Below are positions 8,227 through 15,935 of a DNA stretch of 64,000 nt, piece by piece (the first letter of the stretch is position 1; every line of letters begins with the position of its first letter). The notes beneath the pieces were generated by a model, which worked only from the letters and a program-made list of their open reading frames with translations, did no database searches and was not told where the DNA came from. The translations under genes and the position numbers were made by a program. Source of the stretch: JAAYRQ01 sp035647235 (GTDB taxonomy: Bacteria > Bacillota > Syntrophomonadia > Syntrophomonadales > Syntrophomonadaceae); NCBI GenBank assembly GCA_964514235.1, contig CAZEPV010000005.1, positions 60,276 to 124,275 on the forward strand. Direction: 5' to 3'.

Positions 8227-9258
8227 GTGAACAAAGAAATTGATTCTGGCAAAATAGAAGCGCTAAATGTTGCTATTAAAAACATAGAAAAACAATTTGG
8301 TAAAGGTTCTGTCATGAAACTCGGGGAAGCAGCAGCTATGAATATTGAAGTAATATCTACGGGTTGTATTTCTTTGGATTTAGCTTTAGGGGTTGGTGGC
8401 TTGCCTAGGGGAAGGGTAGTGGAGATATTTGGTCCCGAATCTTCTGGGAAAACAACGGTTGCCTTACATGCAATAGCTCAAGCTCAGGAAGATGGGGGAT
8501 TGGCTGCTTTTATTGATGCGGAACATGCTCTAGATCCCCTATATGCAAAAAGGCTTGGTGTTGATATTAATAACCTGCTGGTATCCCAACCCGATAGCGG
8601 TGAACAAGCCCTAGAAATTGCGGAGGCTTTAGTAAGAAGTGGGGCTATAGATATTGTTGTAGTAGACTCGGTGGCAGCTTTAGTTCCTAAAGCGGAGTTA
8701 GATGGCGAGATGGGAGATGTCCATGTAGGCTTACAAGCCAGGTTGATGTCCCAGGCTCTAAGAAAATTAACGGCCCATATCAGTAAATCACAAGCAACTT
8801 GCGTATTTATTAATCAAATTAGAGAAAAGGTAGGAGTAATTTATGGTAGCAATGAAACTACGACTGGGGGACGTGCTTTAAAATTTTATTCTTCAGTTCG
8901 CATTGAGGTCAGAAGGGGTGAAACCATTAAACAAGGTACGGATATGGTGGGCAATCGAACTAGGGCTAGGATTGTAAAAAATAAAGTGGCACCACCCTTT
9001 AAAAATGTGGAATTTGATATAATGTTCGGGCAGGGTATTTCTAAAGAAGGCGATGTCTTAGATATAGGTTCTGATTTAGAGATAATACAGAAAAGTGGTT
9101 CTTGGTATTCCTATGAGGGAGAACGCTTAGGACAGGGAAGAGAGAATGCTAAGGAATATCTTAAAAATAACCCCGAGCTTTATGATGTAATAAGTAAGAA
9201 AATTCATGAATCGGTTATGGATAAGCAAGATTCTACTAAGAATACCGATGACGCTTGA
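8227..9258 (+). CDS. recA: Recombinase RecA
   Basis: RecA coats single-stranded DNA, drives strand exchange and triggers LexA self-cleavage. Walker A is GPESSGKT (69-76). The segments DSVAALVPKAE and INQIREKVGV are characteristic. The protein is 343 residues, full length. I chose GTG 8227 because GGAGGG (8214-8219) is well spaced; an in-frame upstream codon at 8209 overlaps both that site and the LexA box. No recX follows. The next 348 bp are gene-free and hold a candidate structured RNA and a terminator. Confidence 0.98.
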   Translation: MNKEIDSGKIEALNVAIKNIEKQFGKGSVMKLGEAAAMNIEVISTGCISLDLALGVGGLPRGRVVEIFGPESSGKTTVALHAIAQAQEDGGLAAFIDAEHALDPLYAKRLGVDINNLLVSQPDSGEQALEIAEALVRSGAIDIVVVDSVAALVPKAELDGEMGDVHVGLQARLMSQALRKLTAHISKSQATCVFINQIREKVGVIYGSNETTTGGRALKFYSSVRIEVRRGETIKQGTDMVGNRTRARIVKNKVAPPFKNVEFDIMFGQGISKEGDVLDIGSDLEIIQKSGSWYSYEGERLGQGRENAKEYLKNNPELYDVISKKIHESVMDKQDSTKNTDDA

Positions 9259-9321
9259 CACTAAAGTATAAAATTACTAAAATCTATATAGAACTTGGTT
9301 AGAAGTCGAGCCTTTATTTAC

Positions 9322-9552
9322 TTGACCTGTAAGCCTTAAATTTTTATATATATTTGTTTTATATAGTTTTTAGTCCTTTAAAAGGGATTTATATATATTT
9401 TTTTAAAGCAGTCCTTGTTAGGTTAGGTGGTCTAACTGTATTTACCTTTCATGCTTAATAATAAATTTATGCTTTTGTATAGGTAGATATATTAGACTAA
9501 AATAGGCACGCTTTCTAAATTAAAGCCGAGTTTTACTCGGTTTTTTGTTTTT
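9322..9552 (+). ncRNA. Candidate structured RNA between recA and rny
   Basis: The gene-free stretch between recA and rny has the parts of a small-RNA gene. TTGACC (9322-9327) and TATATA (9345-9350) are 17 bp apart and would start RNA near 9357. Arms 9430-9447 and 9481-9497 pair over 17 bp with one bulged C and two G-U pairs, closing a 33-nt loop. An intrinsic terminator follows at 9523-9552. No open frame of useful length is present. It could instead be the recA 3' end or a long rny leader. I recognise no known RNA family. Confidence 0.35.
9523..9552 (+). terminator. Rho-independent terminator upstream of rny
   Basis: A 5-bp stem (CCGAG/CTCGG) with a TTTTA loop is followed by a TTTTTTGTTTTTT tract. 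It ends transcripts from recA or from the candidate RNA gene before rny. Confidence 0.8.
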
Positions 9553-9606
9553 TACAGAATTTATAATTTTAAAACTATTATTTTTAATTAATTGGAGGTG
9601 AACTAG

Positions 9607-11148
9607 ATTAACACATTTGTAAGCTTTATAGTTATTATATTTTCTTTGGCGGTTGGTCTTACAGCAGGCTATTATGGCAGACGTCTGATAGCTGAGAGTA
9701 GAATTGGGGCTGCAGAAGAGGAAGCAGCCAGAATAATTGAAGAGGCCAATAAAGAGGCAGAAGGCAAGGCCAAAGAACTGTTAATAGAATCTAAAGATGA
9801 AATTTATCGAAATAGGCAGGAAGCTGAAAAAGACATGCGGGAAAGGCGTAGAGAATTAGACCGCATTGAAAGACGCTTTATGCAAAAGGAAGAAACATTA
9901 GATAAAAAAGCGGAAAATATTGAGCGCAAGGAGCATGCAATCCAAAACAAGGAAAAGGAAATTGAACGATACCAACAGGAGTTGGAAATAATACGAACCC
10001 AACAACTAAAGGAACTTGAACGTTTATCTGGATTGAGTGCGGAGGAAGCCAAAGATATTCTGCTTTATAATGTTGAACAACAAATTAGGCAGGAAATGGC
10101 TATAAAAATTAAAAGTATTGAAACTGAGATGAAGGAAGAAGCCGATAAGCGGGCTAAAAATATTGTTTCCTTAGCCATTCAGAGGTGTGCAGCAGATGTC
10201 GTATCTGAAACAACGGTATCTGTGGTAGCCCTGCCAAATGATGAAATGAAAGGTAGAATAATAGGTAGGGAAGGTAGAAATATAAGGACATTCGAAACCT
10301 TATCTGGTGTAGACTTGATTATAGATGATACCCCAGAAGCTGTAATTTTATCTTCATTTGATCCAATACGGCGTGAAATTGCTAGGGTAGCATTAGAAAA
10401 TCTAGTATCAGATGGTAGGATTCATCCAGCTAGGATAGAAGAAATGTTGGATAAAGCCCAAAAAGAAATTGAACAAGAGCTTCGTGAGTTTGGTGAACAG
10501 GCTGCATTTGAGGTCGGAGTCCATGGTCTACATCCCGAATTAATAAAAAATTTGGGTAGATTAAAATATCGGACTAGTTATGGTCAAAATGTTCTAAACC
10601 ATTCGATAGAAGTGGCACATTTAGCAGGTATTATGGCTTCGGAACTAGAAGTCGATGTCATGCTAGCTAAGAGGGCTGGCTTGCTCCACGATATTGGTAA
10701 AGCAATAGATCACGAAGTTACTGGTCCCCACATTGAAATTGGGGTGGATTTAGCCAAAAAATATCGGGAAAATAAAGATGTAATTCATGCTATAGCCGCC
10801 CATCATGGAGATATTGAACCAGAATCTATTGAGGCGGTTTTGGTACAAGCTGCAGATGCCATATCGGCATCAAGACCAGGTGCAAGGCGGGAAACGCTGG
10901 AGGCATATATTAAAAGACTAGAAAAACTCGAAAACTTGGCTGAATCATTTACTGGTGTAGACAAGACCTATGCAATTCAAGCTGGGCGGGAAATTAGGAT
11001 AGTTGTTAAACCTGAAGAAATAGATGATCTTGAATCTATAAAATTATCGCGGGAGATTGCCCAAAAAGTAGAACAGGAATTAGATTATCCTGGACAAATT
11101 AAAGTTGTAGTTTTAAGAGAAACTAGGGCGGTCGAATACGCAAAATAA
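9607..11148 (+). CDS. rny: Ribonuclease Y (apparent ATT start)
   Basis: RNase Y is the membrane-anchored endonuclease that starts mRNA decay in Firmicutes. In order it has an N-terminal membrane helix, a long coiled coil, a KH domain (GRIIGREGRNIRTFE) and an HD domain with LLHDIGKA. An in-frame TAG at 9604-9606 bars any earlier start, and no ATG, GTG or TTG precedes TTG 9646. That TTG would cut off half of the membrane anchor. ATT 9607 lies eight bases after GGAGG (9594-9598) and yields a normal N-terminus, MNTFVSFIVIIFSLAVG, and 513 residues. Membrane anchoring is a family property, which supports the ATT start. ymdB, a usual partner, lies one gene downstream. Confidence 0.9.
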   Translation: MNTFVSFIVIIFSLAVGLTAGYYGRRLIAESRIGAAEEEAARIIEEANKEAEGKAKELLIESKDEIYRNRQEAEKDMRERRRELDRIERRFMQKEETLDKKAENIERKEHAIQNKEKEIERYQQELEIIRTQQLKELERLSGLSAEEAKDILLYNVEQQIRQEMAIKIKSIETEMKEEADKRAKNIVSLAIQRCAADVVSETTVSVVALPNDEMKGRIIGREGRNIRTFETLSGVDLIIDDTPEAVILSSFDPIRREIARVALENLVSDGRIHPARIEEMLDKAQKEIEQELREFGEQAAFEVGVHGLHPELIKNLGRLKYRTSYGQNVLNHSIEVAHLAGIMASELEVDVMLAKRAGLLHDIGKAIDHEVTGPHIEIGVDLAKKYRENKDVIHAIAAHHGDIEPESIEAVLVQAADAISASRPGARRETLEAYIKRLEKLENLAESFTGVDKTYAIQAGREIRIVVKPEEIDDLESIKLSREIAQKVEQELDYPGQIKVVVLRETRAVEYAK

Positions 11149-11189
11149 CTTTAAAATAATTTCGATAAAAAAACTAGGATAACGATATG

Positions 11190-11250
11190 ATACCTCCAAA
11201 GTAGACAGTCTAATTAAAATTAGATTAACTACTTGGAGGTATTTTTTATT
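11190..11250 (+). terminator. Long two-part terminator hairpin after rny
   Basis: Outer arms 11191-11204 and 11229-11241 pair over 13 bp with one bulged A. An inner 6-bp stem (11209-11214 with 11219-11224) sits on top, and a T6 tract follows. The stem is much longer than others in the window. The left arm contains CCTCC, and the right arm GGAGG. Confidence 0.75.
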
Positions 11251-11292
11251 ACTATAAGCCATTGATTTTGCACAAATTACCAAGCTGTAGAG

Positions 11293-11320
11293 GCAGGAAT
11301 TACCCCTTCTCCTAACGAAT
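11293..11320 (+). promoter_or_regulatory. Candidate sigma-H promoter
   Basis: GCAGGAATT (11293-11301) fits the sigma-H -35 consensus RNAGGAWWW exactly. AACGAAT lies 12 bp further on and fits RNNGAAT, though the last two bases (CG) are not A/T. It precedes the unknown gene at 11355 by about 35 bp. Confidence 0.45.
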
Positions 11321-11354
11321 CGTTTATTAAAGATCAAAAAAGGGAAGGGTTTTA

Positions 11355-11825
11355 GTGGGTTATAATTATAATATAGAGTTAATTACGGATTCTATTGGAT
11401 TTAGGGAATTAAATATAGTTAAATATGATGGCCTAGCTAATGTAATAATATTTGAATTGGCATTTAATTTAGGAACGGATAATAAGCATTTAATTTTTAT
11501 GCAGGAATTCAAAAATGGCTTGAACTTGTACTTTCACCTAGGTAAAATAAGTCCTATTTTAAACAGTATCGAACTTAAAAAGCAAGGAAGTATAGGTTTT
11601 ATACGTTTCCAACGCGATCTAGATACAGTTAATCTAAAGGAGTTGAAGATATTTATTGATTTGGCTAATTTAGTTCTAGGCCCTAGTTTAATTAAGGATA
11701 ATTATACTAGTGAAGTAGATAAACAACTTATTAAACAAAGCTTTTTAAGCCAAACTTATAGTGATTCTAAAAGTAGTTATTTAGTTTATAGACATAATGG
11801 ACAAGTAGTTGTCCGAAATAGGTAA
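11355..11825 (+). CDS. Unknown conserved-position protein between rny and ymdB
   Basis: I do not recognise this 156-residue protein. It has no signal peptide or membrane helix and looks like a mixed alpha/beta soluble protein. It starts at GTG 11355, with GGGAAGGG at 11342-11349. The 5' side carries a candidate sigma-H promoter, and ymdB begins 18 bp after its stop. Sporulation-time expression is possible if that promoter is real. Residues such as RFQRDLDTVNLKELKIF may form a helix, but I see no catalytic motif. Confidence 0.75.
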   Translation: MGYNYNIELITDSIGFRELNIVKYDGLANVIIFELAFNLGTDNKHLIFMQEFKNGLNLYFHLGKISPILNSIELKKQGSIGFIRFQRDLDTVNLKELKIFIDLANLVLGPSLIKDNYTSEVDKQLIKQSFLSQTYSDSKSSYLVYRHNGQVVVRNR

Positions 11826-11843
11826 ATGGAGGTATTTGCATAA

Positions 11844-12623
11844 TTGAATATTCTCGTTATTGGTGATGTGGTCGGAAAACCCGGCCGTAAAATTATTAAA
11901 GAAACTCTAGCTGGTATACAAAAGGAGTATAATATTGAATTTACTATAGTTAATGCTGAAAATGCCGCTGGTGGAAGAGGATTAACCCGTGAAGTAATGG
12001 GGGAACTTTTAACATCGAATATAGATGTCTTAACTATGGGAAATCATGTATGGGATAATAAAGATATTTTTAATTTTATTGATGATGAACATAGATTAAT
12101 AAGACCTGCCAATTATCCAGAGCCTTGTCCTGGACAAGGCTTTCATGTTTATACAGCGGGTTTTAATATAAAAGTGGCGGTTATAAATATATCTGGTCGA
12201 GTTTACCTGCCTTCTTTGGATTGCCCCTTCCGGAAATTAGATGATATTTTGGGCAGCATTGCAGAGGAAGCCGACTTAATTATAGTTGATTTCCATGCAG
12301 AAGCTACTTCAGAAAAACTTGCCTTAGGCTATTATGCGGATGGTAGGGTTACTGCACTATTGGGCACACATACCCATATTCAAACTGCTGATGAAAGAAT
12401 TTTACCACATGGGACTGCATATATTACCGATCTAGGTATGACGGGACCTGCTGACTCTATATTAGGGATGAAGAAGGAAGCTGTGATTAATCGGTTTTTA
12501 AGCCAAAGGCCTGCCAGATTTGAAGTGGCCACTGGGCTTGGACAGATACAAGGTGCAATTATAGAAATAGACCCCAATACTTTCAAAGCAAAAAGCATAT
12601 ACAGAATTTCCCAAACAATGTGA
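11844..12623 (+). CDS. ymdB: YmdB family metallophosphoesterase
   Basis: YmdB is a metal-dependent phosphodiesterase that cleaves 2',3'-cyclic nucleotides and affects biofilm and motility choice in Bacillus. Metal-binding motifs are GDVVGKPGR near the start, NAENAAGG, GNHVWDN and THTHIQTAD. The length is 259 residues, as in the TIGR00282 family. It starts at TTG 11844, with GGAGG 11 bases upstream at 11828-11832. Its position near rny is conserved in Firmicutes. It may also be read from the candidate sigma-H promoter upstream of the preceding gene. Confidence 0.93.
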   Translation: MNILVIGDVVGKPGRKIIKETLAGIQKEYNIEFTIVNAENAAGGRGLTREVMGELLTSNIDVLTMGNHVWDNKDIFNFIDDEHRLIRPANYPEPCPGQGFHVYTAGFNIKVAVINISGRVYLPSLDCPFRKLDDILGSIAEEADLIIVDFHAEATSEKLALGYYADGRVTALLGTHTHIQTADERILPHGTAYITDLGMTGPADSILGMKKEAVINRFLSQRPARFEVATGLGQIQGAIIEIDPNTFKAKSIYRISQTM

Positions 12624-12691
12624 TGAATAATCTTTTAAAACGAATGATTCAATTTAATTTGGAAAAATATCCATAATTCTTTTCAGAAAAA

Positions 12692-12720
12692 GCAGGAATT
12701 AATTGAAGTCCTTAGAATAT
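12692..12720 (+). promoter_or_regulatory. Candidate sigma-H promoter of spoVS
   Basis: GCAGGAATT (12692-12700) fits the sigma-H -35 consensus. TTAGAATAT (12712-12720) follows an 11-bp spacer and fits RNNGAATWW except for the first base. In Bacillus subtilis spoVS is known to be transcribed by sigma-H, which supports the call. Confidence 0.6.
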
Positions 12721-12776
12721 TAATGTATAGAGCAGAAAATCTAATATTGTATACATTAATTGAGGGGGTTAATTTA

Positions 12777-13037
12777 ATGGAAGTATTAAAAGTTTCAGCT
12801 AAATCTAGTCCGAATTCAGTAGCTGGTGCGCTTGCTGGTGTCTTAAGGGAAAAAGGAGCTGCGGAAATTCAAGCAATAGGGGCTGGTGCAATTAACCAAG
12901 CAATAAAAGCTATCGCAATAGCTAGGGGATTTGTTGCCCCGAGTGGCATGGATCTTATCTGTATACCAGCATTTACAGATATTATGATTGATGGGGAAGA
13001 AAGGACCGCTATAAAGTTAATCATTGAGCCAAGGTAA
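12777..13037 (+). CDS. spoVS: Stage V sporulation protein S
   Basis: SpoVS is an 86-residue Alba-fold protein needed for normal entry into and completion of sporulation. The sequence is strongly typical, with VSAKSSPNSVAGALAGVLRE and the GAGAINQAIKA segment. I start at ATG 12777, which follows GAGGGGG at 12762-12768; the in-frame ATG at 12723 lies at the edge of the promoter and adds a non-conserved tail. A candidate sigma-H promoter sits 57 bp upstream and a terminator follows the gene. Its presence argues that the organism can sporulate. Confidence 0.97.
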   Translation: MEVLKVSAKSSPNSVAGALAGVLREKGAAEIQAIGAGAINQAIKAIAIARGFVAPSGMDLICIPAFTDIMIDGEERTAIKLIIEPR

Positions 13038-13070
13038 TGGATTTTCTAGTCGTATTACAGTTATTAAACA

Positions 13071-13095
13071 ACCTGCTTTTTAGCAGGTTTTTTAA
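13071..13095 (+). terminator. Rho-independent terminator after spoVS
   Basis: A 7-bp stem (ACCTGCT/AGCAGGT) with a TTTT loop is followed by six T residues, 33 bp after the spoVS stop. Confidence 0.9.
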
Positions 13096-13219
13096 TTATG
13101 TAGGAAATGGGTTCCTTGATAGGTTAAACAGCATTATAGCCTAGTATTTCTGGGTAAATCGGGTTTAGAATAAAAGATAAAAGGTAAACTGTATAAATAT
13201 ACACCTAGGGGGGAGTAAT

Positions 13220-14143
13220 ATTCAAAAGATAATAGATTTACATTGTGATACTATATCGCTTCTAACTGAGCAAGATAGTTCATTATTAACTAACGATAAT
13301 CATTTTGACCTATCAAGGGCTAAAAAGGCCAATATTTTAGTCCAATTTTTTGCTATGTTTACTATGCCTACTGATTCTATAATAGCTCTAAGAAATATTT
13401 TATTACAAGTGGAGAAGTTTTTAGCCGAGTTGGGCAATAATAAAAACTGCATATACTTAGTAGAAAGTTATAATGATATTGCAAATAATCCAGATAAAAT
13501 AGGGGCGATTATGCATTTGGAAGGGGCGGAGGCTATAGGTCGTGATCTAGAACTCCTCAGCTTACTATACCGATTAGGCTTGCGTAGTATGGGACTTACC
13601 TGGAATTACCGCAATAACTTGGCAGATGGGGTGGGGGAAGGTGATAATGCTAGTGGCTTGACTAAATATGGCATAAAGGTAATAAAAGAAATGGACAATT
13701 TGGGAATGATATTAGACCTATCCCATATTAGTGAAAAAGCATTTTTTGAAGCATTTGATTACTACGACAAACCCATTATAGCTTCTCATAGTAATGTGCA
13801 AAGAATTTGTCCGCATCCCCGTAATCTTAGTGACCAGCAATTAAAAATATTGGGCCAAAATGGTGGCATAATAGGTATTAATCAGGTTAGCTTTTTTGTG
13901 GGCAATAATAATCCTAGCATAAATGAAATGATAGACCATATTAAATATATAGCAGATTATATTGGTGTTGAACATATAGCATTAGGTTCAGACTTTGATG
14001 GGGCTGCAGATATAATTATGGCGGGGATAGAAGATTATAGACAGTGGGAAGATATTTTAAAAAACCAAGGTTTTTCTGCCAAAGATATTGAAAAGATATT
14101 ATTCAAGAATGCATTACGAGTGATGGAAGAGATTTTAGTTTAA
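13220..14143 (+). CDS. Membrane dipeptidase, M19 family (apparent ATT start)
   Basis: This is an M19 (renal dipeptidase family) zinc hydrolase acting on dipeptides. Extending the frame upstream of ATG 13355 recovers the first zinc motif, DLHCDT (H8 and D10), which the shorter form would lack. Other conserved parts are HLEGAEAIG, DLSHISE, ASHSN and ALGSDFDGA. The upstream frame is closed by TAA at 13178-13180 and has no ATG, GTG or TTG before 13355. ATT 13220 sits seven bases after an AGGGGG site and gives 307 residues, a normal length. No signal peptide is visible, so it is probably cytoplasmic. PHP phosphoesterase follows by 17 bp. Confidence 0.88.
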   Translation: MQKIIDLHCDTISLLTEQDSSLLTNDNHFDLSRAKKANILVQFFAMFTMPTDSIIALRNILLQVEKFLAELGNNKNCIYLVESYNDIANNPDKIGAIMHLEGAEAIGRDLELLSLLYRLGLRSMGLTWNYRNNLADGVGEGDNASGLTKYGIKVIKEMDNLGMILDLSHISEKAFFEAFDYYDKPIIASHSNVQRICPHPRNLSDQQLKILGQNGGIIGINQVSFFVGNNNPSINEMIDHIKYIADYIGVEHIALGSDFDGAADIIMAGIEDYRQWEDILKNQGFSAKDIEKILFKNALRVMEEILV

Positions 14144-14160
14144 AAATAGGAGAAAGTAAA

Positions 14161-14997
14161 ATGTACGATTTGCATGTTCATACTACAGCTTCAGATGGGG
14201 TCCTTTCCCCGGAAGAGGTAATTGATATTGCTATGAAAAATAGGCTTAAAGGGATTGCTATTACAGACCACGATACGGTAACTGGATTAACTATAGCTGA
14301 AAGCTATGTAAAAAAACATAAAAACACTTTTGAATTTGTACCTGGAATTGAGATTAACACTGATTATAAAGATAATGAGGTGCATATCTTAGGGTATTTT
14401 ATTGATTATAATAATAAAGAATTTTTGACGAAGTTAAATAAATTAAAAAATGCCCGATATGAAAGAGCTATCAAGATGATTGATAAACTTAGAAATATGG
14501 GCTTAATCCTGGAATTTGCTACAGTTCAAAAATTAGCGTCAGGTGGTTTAATTGCTCGGCCCCATATCGGACAAGCCTTGGTTAATAAAGGTTATGTTTT
14601 TTCAGTAAAGGAGGCTTTTGAAAAATATTTGGCTAGGGGGAAACCAGCCTACGTGCCTCGGGCCAAGTATCCACCCCAAGAAGCAATCAATTTGATTAAA
14701 AAAGTCGGTGGTGTGGCTGTGTTAGCTCATCCAGGTTTAATTAAGGATAAGGGTATAATTAATGAGGTAATCCAAATGGGAATCGAGGGGTTAGAAGTGT
14801 TATATCCAGAACATAGCCCAAAGGAAATAGATGATTTTTTAGGAATTTGCCAAAAGAACAAGCTATTAGTAACAGGTGGTTCGGATTTCCACGGCATTGG
14901 AGACGATACTACTAGAAACAGATTAGGTTGTATGGGGATTGACGAAAAAAGATTTAATAAATTGCTAGATTATTCTGTAAAAAAGAATAAAGTTTAA
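14161..14997 (+). CDS. PHP domain phosphoesterase
   Basis: This is a polymerase-and-histidinol-phosphatase (PHP) domain metalloenzyme, similar to the YciV/TrpH group that hydrolyses 3',5'-nucleoside bisphosphates and short RNA 5' ends. Metal ligands are seen in DLHVHTTASDG (H5, H7), ITDHDT, GIEINT, LAHPG and GGSDFHG. The length of 278 residues is typical. A GGAGA site precedes ATG 14161. It follows the dipeptidase closely and likely shares its transcript. The exact substrate is not determined by sequence. Confidence 0.9.
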   Translation: MYDLHVHTTASDGVLSPEEVIDIAMKNRLKGIAITDHDTVTGLTIAESYVKKHKNTFEFVPGIEINTDYKDNEVHILGYFIDYNNKEFLTKLNKLKNARYERAIKMIDKLRNMGLILEFATVQKLASGGLIARPHIGQALVNKGYVFSVKEAFEKYLARGKPAYVPRAKYPPQEAINLIKKVGGVAVLAHPGLIKDKGIINEVIQMGIEGLEVLYPEHSPKEIDDFLGICQKNKLLVTGGSDFHGIGDDTTRNRLGCMGIDEKRFNKLLDYSVKKNKV

Positions 14998-15011
14998 TTT
15001 TACATAATTGT

Positions 15012-15041
15012 GCAGGAATAAATAGGGTAAATGTAGAATTA
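15012..15041 (+). promoter_or_regulatory. Candidate sigma-H promoter of the NlpC/P60 gene
   Basis: GCAGGAATA (15012-15020), a 12-bp spacer and GTAGAATTA (15033-15041) match the Bacillus sigma-H consensus RNAGGAWWW-N11-12-RNNGAATWW at every defined position. RNA would start near 15048, about 32 bp before ATG 15080. Confidence 0.65.
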
Positions 15042-15075
15042 ACCAACTGGTGTGAAAAAAGCGAAAGGTTGGTTA
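15040..15075 (+). repeat. Inverted repeat overlapping promoter and ribosome site
   Basis: TAACCAAC (15040-15047) and GTTGGTTA (15068-15075) form a perfect 8-bp inverted repeat with a 20-nt centre, ending four bases before ATG 15080. The left arm overlaps the -10 region of the candidate sigma-H promoter, so it could be an operator. In a transcript reading through from upstream it could fold over the ribosome site. Confidence 0.5.
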
Positions 15076-15079
15076 GTTT

Positions 15080-15919
15080 ATGAAAAGATTTTTTGGATTA
15101 ATTGTAATAACTTTAATTTTTATTCATTTTACTTCCATAAGTGCACAAACTAGTGAAACATATATTGTTAAGTCAGGGGATAACTTGTGGAAGATAGCCC
15201 AAAAATTTAATACTACGGTGGGTAACCTGCAAGAATTAAATAACCTGGGTGGCGATTATCTACAAATAGGACAAAAACTAATAATTTCATCTAATCCAGA
15301 CACGGTTAAAAATGAGCAAGCAACTGAAACACCATCTACCGATACTCCTATCCAAACAGAAAATGTTTATGAGGTTAAGGCAGGGGACAACCTATGGATG
15401 ATAGCTAACCACAACAATACAAGTGTAAATGCTTTAAAAACAGCCAATAATTTAAGCTCAGATGCCTTGTTTATAGGACAACAATTAAGAATTCCATCTG
15501 AAAGACAAATTATAAATCAACTCGAGACCCCTTCTAGGGGTAGTATGCCCTTTAGCGGCGATAGAATTGTACAATATGCATCACAGTATCTCGGAACCCC
15601 TTATAAATATGAGGGGCAAAGCCCAGGGGGGTTTGATTGTTCTGGCTTTACAAGTTACGTTTTCAGTCAATTTCAAATTAAATTAAACAGAACAGCTGCT
15701 GCCCAATACAATCAAGGCACTTATGTTACTAAGGATGAATTGGAAGTTGGGGATTTGGTATTCTTTGCAGGAAATAAAGGCATTAATCATGTTGGAATTT
15801 ATAGTGGTAATGGACAAATTATCCACTCAAGTTCTCCTAGTAGTGGAGGGGTAATTTATTCATCATTAATGGAAGGCTATTATGCCCAGACCTATGTTGG
15901 GGCAAAAAGGATTAGATGA
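15080..15919 (+). CDS. Secreted LysM-NlpC/P60 cell-wall hydrolase
   Basis: This is a secreted peptidoglycan endopeptidase that cleaves stem-peptide bonds. A signal peptide covers about residues 1-22 with likely cleavage near ISA-Q. Two LysM repeats (about 28-71 and 96-139) bind peptidoglycan. The NlpC/P60 domain (about 160-279) has catalytic C187 in FDCSGF and H237 in NHVGIY, with H249 as the likely third residue. A Ser/Thr/Pro-rich linker joins the LysM repeats. A candidate sigma-H promoter and an inverted repeat lie just upstream, suggesting stationary-phase or early sporulation expression. I saw no c-di-AMP riboswitch, which often precedes such genes. Confidence 0.93.
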   Translation: MKRFFGLIVITLIFIHFTSISAQTSETYIVKSGDNLWKIAQKFNTTVGNLQELNNLGGDYLQIGQKLIISSNPDTVKNEQATETPSTDTPIQTENVYEVKAGDNLWMIANHNNTSVNALKTANNLSSDALFIGQQLRIPSERQIINQLETPSRGSMPFSGDRIVQYASQYLGTPYKYEGQSPGGFDCSGFTSYVFSQFQIKLNRTAAAQYNQGTYVTKDELEVGDLVFFAGNKGINHVGIYSGNGQIIHSSSPSSGGVIYSSLMEGYYAQTYVGAKRIR

Positions 15920-15935
15920 TGTGGGGGATTTACTA

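Noticed and set aside
11113..11337. A 74-codon minus-strand frame after rny
   Set aside because: It runs through the rny terminator hairpin and has no ribosome site or promoter.
15000..15080. A c-di-AMP (ydaO) riboswitch before the NlpC/P60 gene
   Set aside because: The gap is 82 bp, too short for that aptamer, and only a simple inverted repeat is present.
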